Virus record (IMG/VR): IMGVR_UViG_3300027971_000251
Coordinates: 1 to 21,560 of that record
Length of the DNA: 21,560 bases
Reading direction: 5' to 3' (one strand)
DNA from: a virus
Each line of letters begins with the position of its first letter. The stretch's first letter is position 1. The notes beneath the pieces are model-generated. The model was not told the DNA's origin and did not search any database. It saw nothing but the letters and a program-made list of their open reading frames with translations. Of the stretch, positions 1 through 6,443 are shown one piece after another. Both the position numbers and the translations under genes were made by a program.

Positions 1-306
1 ATCACGCATCTGTTTCAATTGTTCTGTGTTAATCATGTTACCGTAATATTCAACAAGAGCATCTTTTGGATCTACAATCGTCAATACATTAGAAGAATAA
101 ATTGTTGCAGTATTATCTTTAATCAATTCAATTGGTAACCAAGGCAACATCATCATTACTGTACCTTGAGATGTTCTCTTAAAAATAAGATGCATTGGAT
201 TATCAAGCATCATCATTTCAGATTCATCATCATGTGTTAGGCCTGCAATAATATCTTCTCCGCTTTGCAGTCGAATTATTTTAATGCCTTGAATTATATC
301 AGTCAT
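1..306 (-). CDS. Hypothetical protein, possibly Sm-like fold (C-terminus cut by window edge)
   Basis: The first 102 codons of a gene are visible; the end lies outside the window. The ATG at 306 overlaps the last codons of uvsW by 8 nt, so the two are probably translated together. The start reads MTDIIQGIKIIRLQSGEDII, followed by a DNPMHL stretch and an NVLTIVDP stretch. A charged strand with a 'SGEDIIAG' turn followed by an 'NPM' strand resembles the small Sm/LSm-type beta-barrel hypothetical proteins found beside uvsW in T4-like marine phages. That resemblance is from memory, not from a search. There is no catalytic motif, signal peptide or membrane segment. The gene is real judging by its open frame, overlap and conserved-looking context. 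The function is unknown; RNA binding would be a guess. Confidence 0.75.
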   Translation of the reverse strand, partial: MTDIIQGIKIIRLQSGEDIIAGLTHDDESEMMMLDNPMHLIFKRTSQGTVMMMLPWLPIELIKDNTATIYSSNVLTIVDPKDALVEYYGNMINTEQLKQMRD

Positions 307-1780
307 TTTTAAGGTTGATATTGTAGAACTTGTAATTAAATTTTTCATCATCGTATATTCTAACACGCTCAACAAAATGGTGCAAGCTATAATTGGTATA
401 TTTGCCTATTCTAAAATCATCTGAGATATCAAATAAAGTTGCTTCTTGTTTGTTATCTCCTATTCTAAGTCCTCTTCCTATCGATTGTAGATTTCTTATG
501 CGAGACTTTGAAGGAGAAGCAAAAACAATATTGTGTAAATTCTTAATGTTAACGCCAGTAGAAAAGGTACCATAAGAAGCCACAATAATAGCGTCTTTTT
601 CTTTTTCAGTAATTGCACGAACTGATTCCCGAATCTCAACATCGGTGCCACCAAAGACAAAGAATACATGCCTATTTTTTGCATGTTCTTTAATAAGTGC
701 ATGTAACTCCTTGCCGTGTTTTTCAACAAACTGAAATAACACAAGTGTATTACCTTTGAGTGACAACACCAAGTTTTTGATAAAATCATTTCTTGGTTTG
801 CTTTTAACTATGTAGTCAATTTCAGATTGATAGTCCCAGTCTCTGGCTTGTTTGCAAATCGGTTCGTCATATTTCAGAATCAAACATTTAATTTTGAATG
901 ATGCAAGTTGTCCTTTTTCCATCAACTCAGCAGTAGATGTTGCCTTGTAGACTGGACCAAATAAACCTTCTAATACAAGTTTATGTGTTTGTGTACCATC
1001 AAGTGTACCTGTTGTACCTATTCTATATTTAGCATTTGAACAACCTGTAAGAATAGTTGTCAACGATTTGGCCTTGAATTGGTGTGCTTCATCACCAAAA
1101 ACAAATTCGAATTGTTCAAAATACTCTTTGTCGTTTTTGTAGATTGATTGCCAAGTTGTAATGGTGATAAATTTGTTTGTATGTTTTTCTTTACCAGAAT
1201 ATTGGCGATGGCAGTATTGGTCTGAATCGTAACCATAGTCTGCAAAATCTTTATACATCTGTTCAACTAAAGATGTAGTAGGCACAATCAACAGGCCTTT
1301 TTTGTTTTCTAGTTGTAAGTGTCTTAGTATCAAGTATATAATTAAAGACTTACCAGACGCAGTAGGAGACAGTAGGAGAATTCGTTTGTTACGAACTGCG
1401 TGTACGAATGACTTTAACTGATAGTCTCTTACTTCAAGTGGTATTTTTAATGTTGAGATGAATTGTTCTGCCTCAACAACAGAATAGTTTTCTGTAGAAT
1501 TAACATCAGAATCAATTTCTAATGTGTAATTCCGTTCTTTACAAAATGTTTCAATGTAAGGAACAAGACCGTGATAGATGGTAAAGTTTCTTAGGTCAGC
1601 CAAGCGTATGCGACCATCCCACATTCTTGATTTGTATGCAGGTGTGAATTGAAATCCCGGAACAAAAAAGCAAAAGAAATCACTCAGTTCTTGTGCAACA
1701 TTTCGGTCACACTCAAACTGAATAAACGCTTCATCTTTTTTATGTAGAATTAAATCAGACACCACTAATAAACTTTTCAA
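299..1780 (-). CDS. uvsW: UvsW-type DNA/RNA helicase
   Basis: Superfamily 2 helicase of the T4 UvsW family, which unwinds branched recombination intermediates and R-loops and helps switch the phage from origin-dependent to recombination-dependent replication. Length (493 residues) matches T4 UvsW (about 500). Visible motifs: an N-terminal domain with MWDGRIRL near 53-60, RDYQ at 118-121, Walker A SPTASGKS at 138-145, DEAH at 230-233, TTGT near 256-259, and motif VI QSIGRGLRI at 432-440. The frame opens with TTG at 1780, inside the end of uvsY; there is no ATG. Homology to T4 UvsW seems to begin near residue 7, so one of the tandem GTG codons at 1765 or 1762 is an equally good start. Either way the start is non-ATG and nested in uvsY, which implies translational coupling. 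Confidence 0.95.
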   Translation of the reverse strand: MKSLLVVSDLILHKKDEAFIQFECDRNVAQELSDFFCFFVPGFQFTPAYKSRMWDGRIRLADLRNFTIYHGLVPYIETFCKERNYTLEIDSDVNSTENYSVVEAEQFISTLKIPLEVRDYQLKSFVHAVRNKRILLLSPTASGKSLIIYLILRHLQLENKKGLLIVPTTSLVEQMYKDFADYGYDSDQYCHRQYSGKEKHTNKFITITTWQSIYKNDKEYFEQFEFVFGDEAHQFKAKSLTTILTGCSNAKYRIGTTGTLDGTQTHKLVLEGLFGPVYKATSTAELMEKGQLASFKIKCLILKYDEPICKQARDWDYQSEIDYIVKSKPRNDFIKNLVLSLKGNTLVLFQFVEKHGKELHALIKEHAKNRHVFFVFGGTDVEIRESVRAITEKEKDAIIVASYGTFSTGVNIKNLHNIVFASPSKSRIRNLQSIGRGLRIGDNKQEATLFDISDDFRIGKYTNYSLHHFVERVRIYDDEKFNYKFYNINLKND

Positions 1781-2189
1781 AATCTATGAACGACCTTAAC
1801 TGGAAAGTTCTGCTGTGTAATTCTTTTAATATACTTGAACATACTTCCACAATCTCATCATGTAATACTTTTTGAGCAATGTGTTTGTTGATATCTTCAT
1901 CACTCTCTAAGTATGTAGTGAGCTCAGATTTAAGCACAAATGGAAATGGTTCCCATCCGTGTTTATCAAGTTGGTCTTGGTCTAACTTACCTGTATAGTA
2001 TTCCCACTTCAACTTTTTCATTTTGTTATATTTGAATTCTGACTCTTTCGAAAGCAAACGATGCCTTGAAAGTATATTCAAATACTTACTGTGAAGTTGT
2101 GGGATATTGATTAAGGCTTTACCGGGTTCTGTTCTATCAATAATAGAATCGGTACGCCACATTTCTAACAAATCATCAAGTTGTTTCAT
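1755..2189 (-). CDS. uvsY: UvsY recombination mediator
   Basis: UvsY helps load the UvsX recombinase onto single-stranded DNA coated with gp32 and is needed for recombination-dependent replication. The 144-residue length is close to T4 UvsY (137). The protein has the family pattern: an N-terminal LLEMWRTDSIID helix, IPQLHSKYLNILS near residues 29-41, KWEYYTGKLD near 62-71, and the C-terminal signature RTFQLRSFIDFEKFISG. The ATG at 2189 is set by a perfect AGGAGG at 2201-2206 (minus strand), 11 nt upstream. Its last 26 nt overlap the uvsW frame. It is the first gene after the structural block and is preceded by a sigma70-like promoter, consistent with expression earlier than the late genes. 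Confidence 0.93.
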   Translation of the reverse strand: MKQLDDLLEMWRTDSIIDRTEPGKALINIPQLHSKYLNILSRHRLLSKESEFKYNKMKKLKWEYYTGKLDQDQLDKHGWEPFPFVLKSELTTYLESDEDINKHIAQKVLHDEIVEVCSSILKELHSRTFQLRSFIDFEKFISGV

Positions 2190-2200
2190 AAAATATAAAT

Positions 2201-2206
2201 CCTCCT
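2201..2206 (-). promoter_or_regulatory. Strong ribosome binding site of uvsY
   Basis: The minus strand reads AGGAGG, a perfect Shine-Dalgarno core, 11 nt before the uvsY ATG at 2189. It is among the strongest ribosome binding sites in the window and contrasts with gp3 just upstream, which has none. Confidence 0.75.
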
Positions 2207-2214
2207 ATTTACAG

Positions 2215-2243
2215 AGGATACACTAAAAGGGTTTACTTGTCAA
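2215..2243 (-). promoter_or_regulatory. Candidate sigma70-type promoter for uvsY-uvsW
   Basis: On the minus strand a perfect TTGACA (-35, positions 2243-2238) is separated by exactly 17 nt from TATCCT (-10, positions 2220-2215, 4 of 6 matches to TATAAT). It lies in the gp3-uvsY gap and would start transcription a few nt before the AGGAGG of uvsY. This is the only such site I noticed between genes here; the other promoters are of the late TATAAATA type. It makes sense for recombination genes used before or across the late phase. No start site has been measured. Confidence 0.45.
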
Positions 2244-2252
2244 GCCTTTTAG
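2223..2252. repeat. 8-bp inverted repeat between gp3 and uvsY
   Basis: ctaaaagg at 2223-2230 pairs perfectly with ccttttag at 2245-2252 around a 14-nt loop. It overlaps the gp3 stop codon and contains the -35 element of the candidate uvsY promoter in its loop. There is no U-tract after it on the minus strand, so it does not look like a terminator for gp3. It could be a mRNA 3'-end structure, a regulator site or chance. Confidence 0.4.
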
Positions 2253-2788
2253 AATAATTTTTCAATGTCATAGTAACTATACCTAAATGATGCATCGGCA
2301 CTCATTGTGGTATCAGGACTATCGGTTGCACTTAAAATGAATGCTGATACCGATGTTGGAAAACAATCATAAAATTTGAACTTGTAGTATGGTGTATTAG
2401 AAGAAGACAATACCGTAATTGAGGCATCTGAATATTGTGGTTTTGGTTTTGCCATACCACCTGCAATTCTATTCAATTGACCTAGACTTTGATATTCAGC
2501 AAAATCATATGGAAAAGTCATTGCACGAATCCAATCATGCATTTCTGTCCATGCTTTTAATTCTTCATCAATCAAAAATGTAACATTTAATATATCATAG
2601 ATGGCCTTTTCACCAGGAAGATACACATCTACAAATGGATTAGTTTGCGGCACTTCTGATAATGCTATGCCAGGAACACTTACTGATTGACAGAAGTATT
2701 GTATACTTGGTGCCCTTGCAAAATTCAATGTGAATTTATTGGGTTGTAGTATATTAGGATTTGTTGGGTTTCTTGATATTGCGCTCAT
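2249..2788 (-). CDS. gp3-like tail completion / sheath stabiliser protein
   Basis: A 179-residue protein, close to T4 gp3 (176), the protein that caps the tail tube before the head is joined. It lies between the capsid gene and uvsY, where T4-like cyanophages carry gene 3. The sequence has the tail-tube-superfamily pattern: an N-terminal NKFTLNFARAPSIQYF strand, SVSVPGIAL, VYLPGEKAIYDILNVTFLID, and a C-terminal FYDCFPTSV then SFRYSYYDI. I chose the ATG at 2788; the open frame runs back to 3202, but that part lies inside gp23 and across a terminator and reads as nonsense. A TATAAATA late promoter ends 5 nt before this ATG and there is no Shine-Dalgarno sequence. The structural role is fairly sure; the exact gp3 assignment rests on position, length and pattern. 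Confidence 0.65.
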   Translation of the reverse strand: MSAISRNPTNPNILQPNKFTLNFARAPSIQYFCQSVSVPGIALSEVPQTNPFVDVYLPGEKAIYDILNVTFLIDEELKAWTEMHDWIRAMTFPYDFAEYQSLGQLNRIAGGMAKPKPQYSDASITVLSSSNTPYYKFKFYDCFPTSVSAFILSATDSPDTTMSADASFRYSYYDIEKLF

Positions 2789-2793
2789 ATGCT

Positions 2794-2801
2794 TATTTAT
2801 A
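2794..2801 (-). promoter_or_regulatory. T4-type late promoter (TATAAATA) before gp3
   Basis: An exact TATAAATA on the minus strand directly after the gp23 terminator, with a 5-nt spacer before the gp3 ATG at 2788. In T4 this box occupies about -13 to -6, so the predicted mRNA begins at or next to the A of the ATG. It restarts transcription after the terminator. Confidence 0.75.
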
Positions 2802-2803
2802 AC

Positions 2804-2833
2804 AAAAAAAAGAGGCACCGAAGTGCCTCTTTT
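2804..2833 (-). terminator. Intrinsic terminator after gp23
   Basis: An 11-bp perfect stem (2808-2818 with 2823-2833) closes on a C(UUCG)G tetraloop in the minus-strand RNA and runs into eight U residues (2811-2804). The hairpin lies 25 nt past the gp23 stop. It ends the gp22-gp23 late transcript and isolates gp3, which has its own promoter. Confidence 0.92.
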
Positions 2834-2858
2834 AAGTACCCTCTTAACGGGGTTTGAA

Positions 2859-4187
2859 TTACATAATGTTCTTAACTTTGAACGCTCTGTAATATTGATT
2901 GGCCAACTGACCGTTCTGGAGAAGAGCACCAGCACCTTGTGTAGTACCTTGTGCAAACGGATTTGCAACCATGCCGTAACGAGTCTTGAATCCAATTTTT
3001 GGTTGGAAGGTAGTTGTATCAACTGCACGAACCATTTGTAAAGGAACGTATGGGCAGTAGAAAATACCTGCGTCATATGCATTTGTACCTTTGAAGCCGA
3101 TAACTGCAAACTCGGATGTACCGGATGCAACGAAGAACGGATCAATATACACTTTGATACGACCAAACAATGTACCTGCAAAAGTGTTACCTGTATCGTC
3201 AACAGTCAAGTTAACTTGAGATTGCAATGCAGAGTTGTAATCAAGAATACCAGCCATTGCCAATGCAGATGCAACATCTGAAGAGCAAATCATGATATTA
3301 CCTTTGCCACGACGAGTTGCTTTTGCAATTGCATTAGCTTCACGTTCAATTTGGAAAGCAAGACCTTTAACTTTTTCAACCATCCAACGACCATTAGAAT
3401 CGGTGTCAAGGTCAAAAGTACCAGCAGTAGTAGTACCGATTTGTGCGCCTGTTACAGCAGTTGCGTAGATTGTACGAACAACTTCACGGTTAATTTCTGC
3501 AAGAATCTCAGTAGAAAGGATGTTACTCAATTCTGTTTCTGCGTCAAGACCGTGAACAGCTTTCAAGTCTTGTGCGAGTTCCATTGAGTACTCGGCCTTC
3601 AAGGCACGGGTGTTAGCAGTAACGGTAACTTTCTCAATTGAGAAACCCATTTCACGGAAAGGATTATCTTCACCAGTAGCAGTAGTAACACTTGGAACTG
3701 GAGCACCGTTTGCAACGAATGTGTTAGCGGCCGCAGCACCAACTGCCAATGCAGTTTGAGCGGTACCAGCACCAGAGAAACCGGTGTTAGCTTCGTTGAA
3801 GAATGCTTCTACGCCAGATGATGGAGCACGTGTAGTGTCATACATTGAGCGCATTGCGAAAATCAAACCTGTTGGGCCTGTCATTGGTTGCACACCGCAA
3901 ATATCATAAGCGATGAGGTTAGGCAATGAACGGCGAACCAAGCTGATTAGAATTGGATCGAAACCGGCAACTGGACCTGTTGCAGTAGCACCACCACCAA
4001 AACCGCCTGTACCAGCAGAGTTAGTAGGTGCAGCTTCAGTAATCATTCCTGATTTCTGCATTTCGGTTGCTTGGTTTTCCAAAACAACGGCTGTTACAGC
4101 ACGCTTGTATGGATCACTAATTTTTGGCAAGTCGGGATGGTCTAAAACACCTTCCCATTTTTTTTGTAATGATTCGGACAAATACAT
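2859..4187 (-). CDS. 23: Major capsid protein gp23
   Basis: The HK97-fold subunit that forms the hexamers of the T4-type prolate head. 442 residues, somewhat shorter than T4 gp23 (521), as is usual in marine relatives. Family features: the N-terminal LSESLQKKWEGVLDHPDLPKI propeptide, FDPILISLVRRSLPNLIAYD near 75-95, the GVQPMTGPTGLIFAMR motif near 98-113, VTANTRALKAEYSMELAQDL, and a C-terminal KIGFKTRYGMVANPFA. A candidate gp21 cleavage site I-T-E|A falls at residues 49-52 and would remove a 51-residue propeptide, as in T4 (cut at residue 65). The ATG at 4187 has AGGAGA about 7 nt upstream. No late box lies directly before it, so it appears to be co-transcribed with gp22. A strong terminator follows. 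Confidence 0.97.
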   Translation of the reverse strand: MYLSESLQKKWEGVLDHPDLPKISDPYKRAVTAVVLENQATEMQKSGMITEAAPTNSAGTGGFGGGATATGPVAGFDPILISLVRRSLPNLIAYDICGVQPMTGPTGLIFAMRSMYDTTRAPSSGVEAFFNEANTGFSGAGTAQTALAVGAAAANTFVANGAPVPSVTTATGEDNPFREMGFSIEKVTVTANTRALKAEYSMELAQDLKAVHGLDAETELSNILSTEILAEINREVVRTIYATAVTGAQIGTTTAGTFDLDTDSNGRWMVEKVKGLAFQIEREANAIAKATRRGKGNIMICSSDVASALAMAGILDYNSALQSQVNLTVDDTGNTFAGTLFGRIKVYIDPFFVASGTSEFAVIGFKGTNAYDAGIFYCPYVPLQMVRAVDTTTFQPKIGFKTRYGMVANPFAQGTTQGAGALLQNGQLANQYYRAFKVKNIM

Positions 4188-4209
4188 TTTTTTATCTCCT
4201 AGAGTTTAA

Positions 4210-5409
4210 TTAAAATTTGGTTTTAGAAATTGCTTGAGAGACAGCAGCAACGAATGGGTCATGAATGACTTTCTTTTCTTCTGTTTCTTCGAACTGTTCG
4301 TTTAGTTGAGATTCTGTTGCCTTTTTAGCACCAGAAGGGAAGTAGTTTTCACGGATAGTATCAAGCTTTGATTTGTATTCGTCCTCTGTGGAGAATTCTA
4401 CACTCTCTGCGAGTGATTTGATTTTTTCAGCCTGAGTAGCAGGAAGTCCTTCGGTAACTTCACGAGCAATTTCATTCTTGCGTGATTCTACCAATGCCTT
4501 AGCATATGATACACCACGCTCGATTTGTTCATTGAGTTTGCTTTCAAGTTCTTCAACTTTACCAGCAAGTTCGTCAACGAGGTCGACTTTTTCAGCAGGA
4601 ACATCAATATAGTGTTCTGCAAATAGATTACGCAAACCACCAATGAAGTCTTCTGTCAATTCAGCACGAAGACCAGTTTCAATTGCGATTTCGTTTTCTT
4701 CCATCCATTGTTCAACAACATATGAAAGATAGTCATCAACTTTTTCTGTAAGGTCAACTTTAACTGATTCGATTGCTTCTTCAAGCATGCCTGCATAACG
4801 TGTTTCAATTTCTTCTTCAATTTGTGTAACACGGTCTTCGACACGAGCTTCAAAAATTGTAGAGACTTTAGATTTGAATTCTTCTGAGATGGTAGAATCG
4901 TCAGCAAAGAGAGCGTCAATATCTTCTTTCATTGCGTTTAATCTTTTCTTTGCTGCTTTAGCACCTTCATATCTACCATCATCTTTATCATCATCTGTTC
5001 TACCAAGACTACGAGCTTTATCTGACATATGACCGGCAGATCCTAATGATCCTTGGTTTTCAGCTCTACTGCCTTTTAGATATGACCTGAGTGTATTTTT
5101 TGACAACTCATCAAGTTGTTTAAAGTCTTCAGAAACCATAAACTCTTCTAATTCTTCTAGAGAATAATTTTCAACTTCTTCCATTTTAGAAGAAGCAGCA
5201 GATGGCTTTGTTGTTGGTGCGGTTGCGGATTTTGCAGCCTTTGTTACATCAATTTTTGCTGAGTCATCGTCTGACTTGTAGTTTTGTGGTGTTGGTCCAC
5301 CCAAATCTTCAACTTCGGTGCCCTGCATTTTTTCCATTGGCGCACCGTTTTTACCCTTGCTTGAAGCAAGAATATCTGCAGCTGCTTCCATTAATTTGTT
5401 ATTTGACAT
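4210..5409 (-). CDS. 22: Prohead scaffold core protein gp22
   Basis: The main internal scaffold on which the capsid assembles; it is later degraded by gp21. 399 residues, longer than T4 gp22 (about 270). The canonical gp22 part is around residues 165-310: ISEEFKSKVSTIFEARVEDR, then VDDYLSYVVEQWMEENEIAIETGLRAEL, GLRNLFAEHYIDVPAEKVD and a coiled-coil-like acidic helix. The N-terminal half carries a low-complexity A/T/S/P linker (about 50-75) and an inserted motif LDELSKNTLRSY (99-110) ending KAAKKRLNAM (151-160), a signature seen in other marine phage head proteins. L-M-E|A at residues 6-9 is a possible gp21 site. The ATG at 5409 follows a good AGGAG and a late promoter. Confidence 0.93.
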   Translation of the reverse strand: MSNNKLMEAAADILASSKGKNGAPMEKMQGTEVEDLGGPTPQNYKSDDDSAKIDVTKAAKSATAPTTKPSAASSKMEEVENYSLEELEEFMVSEDFKQLDELSKNTLRSYLKGSRAENQGSLGSAGHMSDKARSLGRTDDDKDDGRYEGAKAAKKRLNAMKEDIDALFADDSTISEEFKSKVSTIFEARVEDRVTQIEEEIETRYAGMLEEAIESVKVDLTEKVDDYLSYVVEQWMEENEIAIETGLRAELTEDFIGGLRNLFAEHYIDVPAEKVDLVDELAGKVEELESKLNEQIERGVSYAKALVESRKNEIAREVTEGLPATQAEKIKSLAESVEFSTEDEYKSKLDTIRENYFPSGAKKATESQLNEQFEETEEKKVIHDPFVAAVSQAISKTKF

Positions 5410-5431
5410 TAGGAATCTCCTTTTGGTTTCT

Positions 5432-5439
5432 TATTTATA
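5432..5439 (-). promoter_or_regulatory. T4-type late promoter (TATAAATA) before gp22
   Basis: An exact TATAAATA on the minus strand in the gp21-gp22 gap, 22 nt before the gp22 ATG, followed by a leader with AGGAG. It is in the normal position for a late promoter with a short leader and would drive the scaffold and capsid genes. Confidence 0.8.
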
Positions 5440-5442
5440 AAA

Positions 5443-6093
5443 TTATAGTTTTCTGAGGTAATTTTCAAACAATTTAAGAGCAACTGCTTCTACTTGTTTA
5501 GCAGATGCTTTTGTTATTTGTTTTTTAGCGTTATCAAAATCTGCTTCTACAAAGCGTCCCTCAACAAACATCCATTCTTTATTTTCCATGATACCATTAA
5601 CAAATGCGCCTGGTGCAGATGGGTCTGCCACAATATCAGCCGCAGTTGCCAGTCGTAGGTCATCTTGAACAAGATTATAACCTTCTTTTGTCATGGTTAC
5701 AGAACCTAGAGCTCTTGAAGAAACTCCTAAGTTTACTCCGTTATCAATGAAATTTTTAACGATTTGACCATATGGTGTATCAAGAACTAGAGCCTTCCCA
5801 TAAAATGTATTTCCATCTTCTTTGAGGGACATAATTTTATGGGACACTCTTTCTAAGTTTAGTGTTGGTGTATCAGGATGTCCTAATTCACCTAATGCAC
5901 GATTTGTTTTGATGTATTCTTCATCATAGCGTTTAACTTCATTACGCAAAGTTTTCATTTCGTACATACGATTGTTTTTATTAACGGTATCACCGACTAA
6001 AAAAGTACCTTCAATGTATAGGTTCTTTTTACCGTTTTCTGTTGCTTCAGTTAAATATTTAACCGATTCAATATGTTCTCTGATAAGTTTCAT
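5443..6093 (-). CDS. 21: Prohead protease gp21
   Basis: The serine protease that matures the T4-type prohead by cutting scaffold, core and capsid proteins after (L/I)-X-E. 216 residues, close to T4 gp21 (212). Visible: an N-terminal GDTVNKNNRMYE strand region near 34-45, the catalytic histidine motif GELGHP with H72, and the serine motif GVSSRALG with S125 or S126 as nucleophile, followed by DIVADPSAPGAFV near 153-165. L-T-E|A at residues 15-18 fits self-cleavage, as T4 gp21 removes its own N-terminus. The ATG at 6093 starts 1 nt after the previous gene's stop, with GCGGA upstream. It lies directly before its substrate gp22. Confidence 0.94.
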   Translation of the reverse strand: MKLIREHIESVKYLTEATENGKKNLYIEGTFLVGDTVNKNNRMYEMKTLRNEVKRYDEEYIKTNRALGELGHPDTPTLNLERVSHKIMSLKEDGNTFYGKALVLDTPYGQIVKNFIDNGVNLGVSSRALGSVTMTKEGYNLVQDDLRLATAADIVADPSAPGAFVNGIMENKEWMFVEGRFVEADFDNAKKQITKASAKQVEAVALKLFENYLRKL

Positions 6094-6094
6094 A

Positions 6095-6442
6095 TTAGTA
6101 TCCGCCTGGTGCAGTTGTGTATGTTGCTTCTTTGGTTAGTTCTAATACTACAAAACCACCTGTATTAATTGTAACAACAATTGGTTGAGTGTTATTATTA
6201 GCTAATGTAGTGTTGAGTGAATCAAACTCAAGAGTACCTGTATTATGCAACGTAACAATTGGCACAGAATTACGAACAATTTGAATATTGCCGTTTGTTG
6301 ACCATGCAATTTTACGAATGTTTGCGGCAGTAATAGTTTCATTGGCACCAGTTGAAAGGTTAGCCAATGCGATAGTAGTTCCAGTATCAATAATTCTAGC
6401 TATTGATGCTGAACGAAGTGTGTTTATGTATTCAAATGCCAT
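6095..6442 (-). CDS. Hypothetical beta-rich small protein in the head cluster
   Basis: 115 residues, family not recognised with certainty. It is rich in T, I, N and A with alternating polar and hydrophobic residues (IARIIDTGTTIALANLSTG, IQIVRNSVPIVTLHNTGTLEF, PIVVTINTGGFVVLELTKEA), which suggests a small all-beta protein. It has no cysteines, no signal peptide and no membrane segment. It sits between the basic core protein and gp21 with 1-nt gaps on both sides, so it is expressed with the head assembly set. A head surface or vertex protein, or another small virion component, is a reasonable inference. The gene itself is well supported by its tight fit; nothing in the sequence proves the function. 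Confidence 0.75.
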   Translation of the reverse strand: MAFEYINTLRSASIARIIDTGTTIALANLSTGANETITAANIRKIAWSTNGNIQIVRNSVPIVTLHNTGTLEFDSLNTTLANNNTQPIVVTINTGGFVVLELTKEATYTTAPGGY

Positions 6443-6443
6443 T

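Noticed and set aside
393-575. Plus-strand open frame
   Set aside because: Antisense shadow of uvsW with no ribosome site, promoter or family pattern.
2206-2213. TGTAAATA as a late promoter of uvsY
   Set aside because: Two mismatches to TATAAATA, and it overlaps the Shine-Dalgarno, so the transcript would lose or nearly lose it.
2223-2252. Hairpin as a terminator of gp3
   Set aside because: 14-nt loop and no U-tract on the transcribed strand.
2730-3041. Plus-strand open frame over the gp23 terminator
   Set aside because: Spans the terminator and opposes two confident genes; composition is that of an antisense frame.
2789-3202. Upstream extension of the gp3-like open frame to 3202
   Set aside because: It lies antisense-shifted inside gp23 and across the terminator; its translation is low-quality and a late promoter sits just before the internal ATG at 2788.
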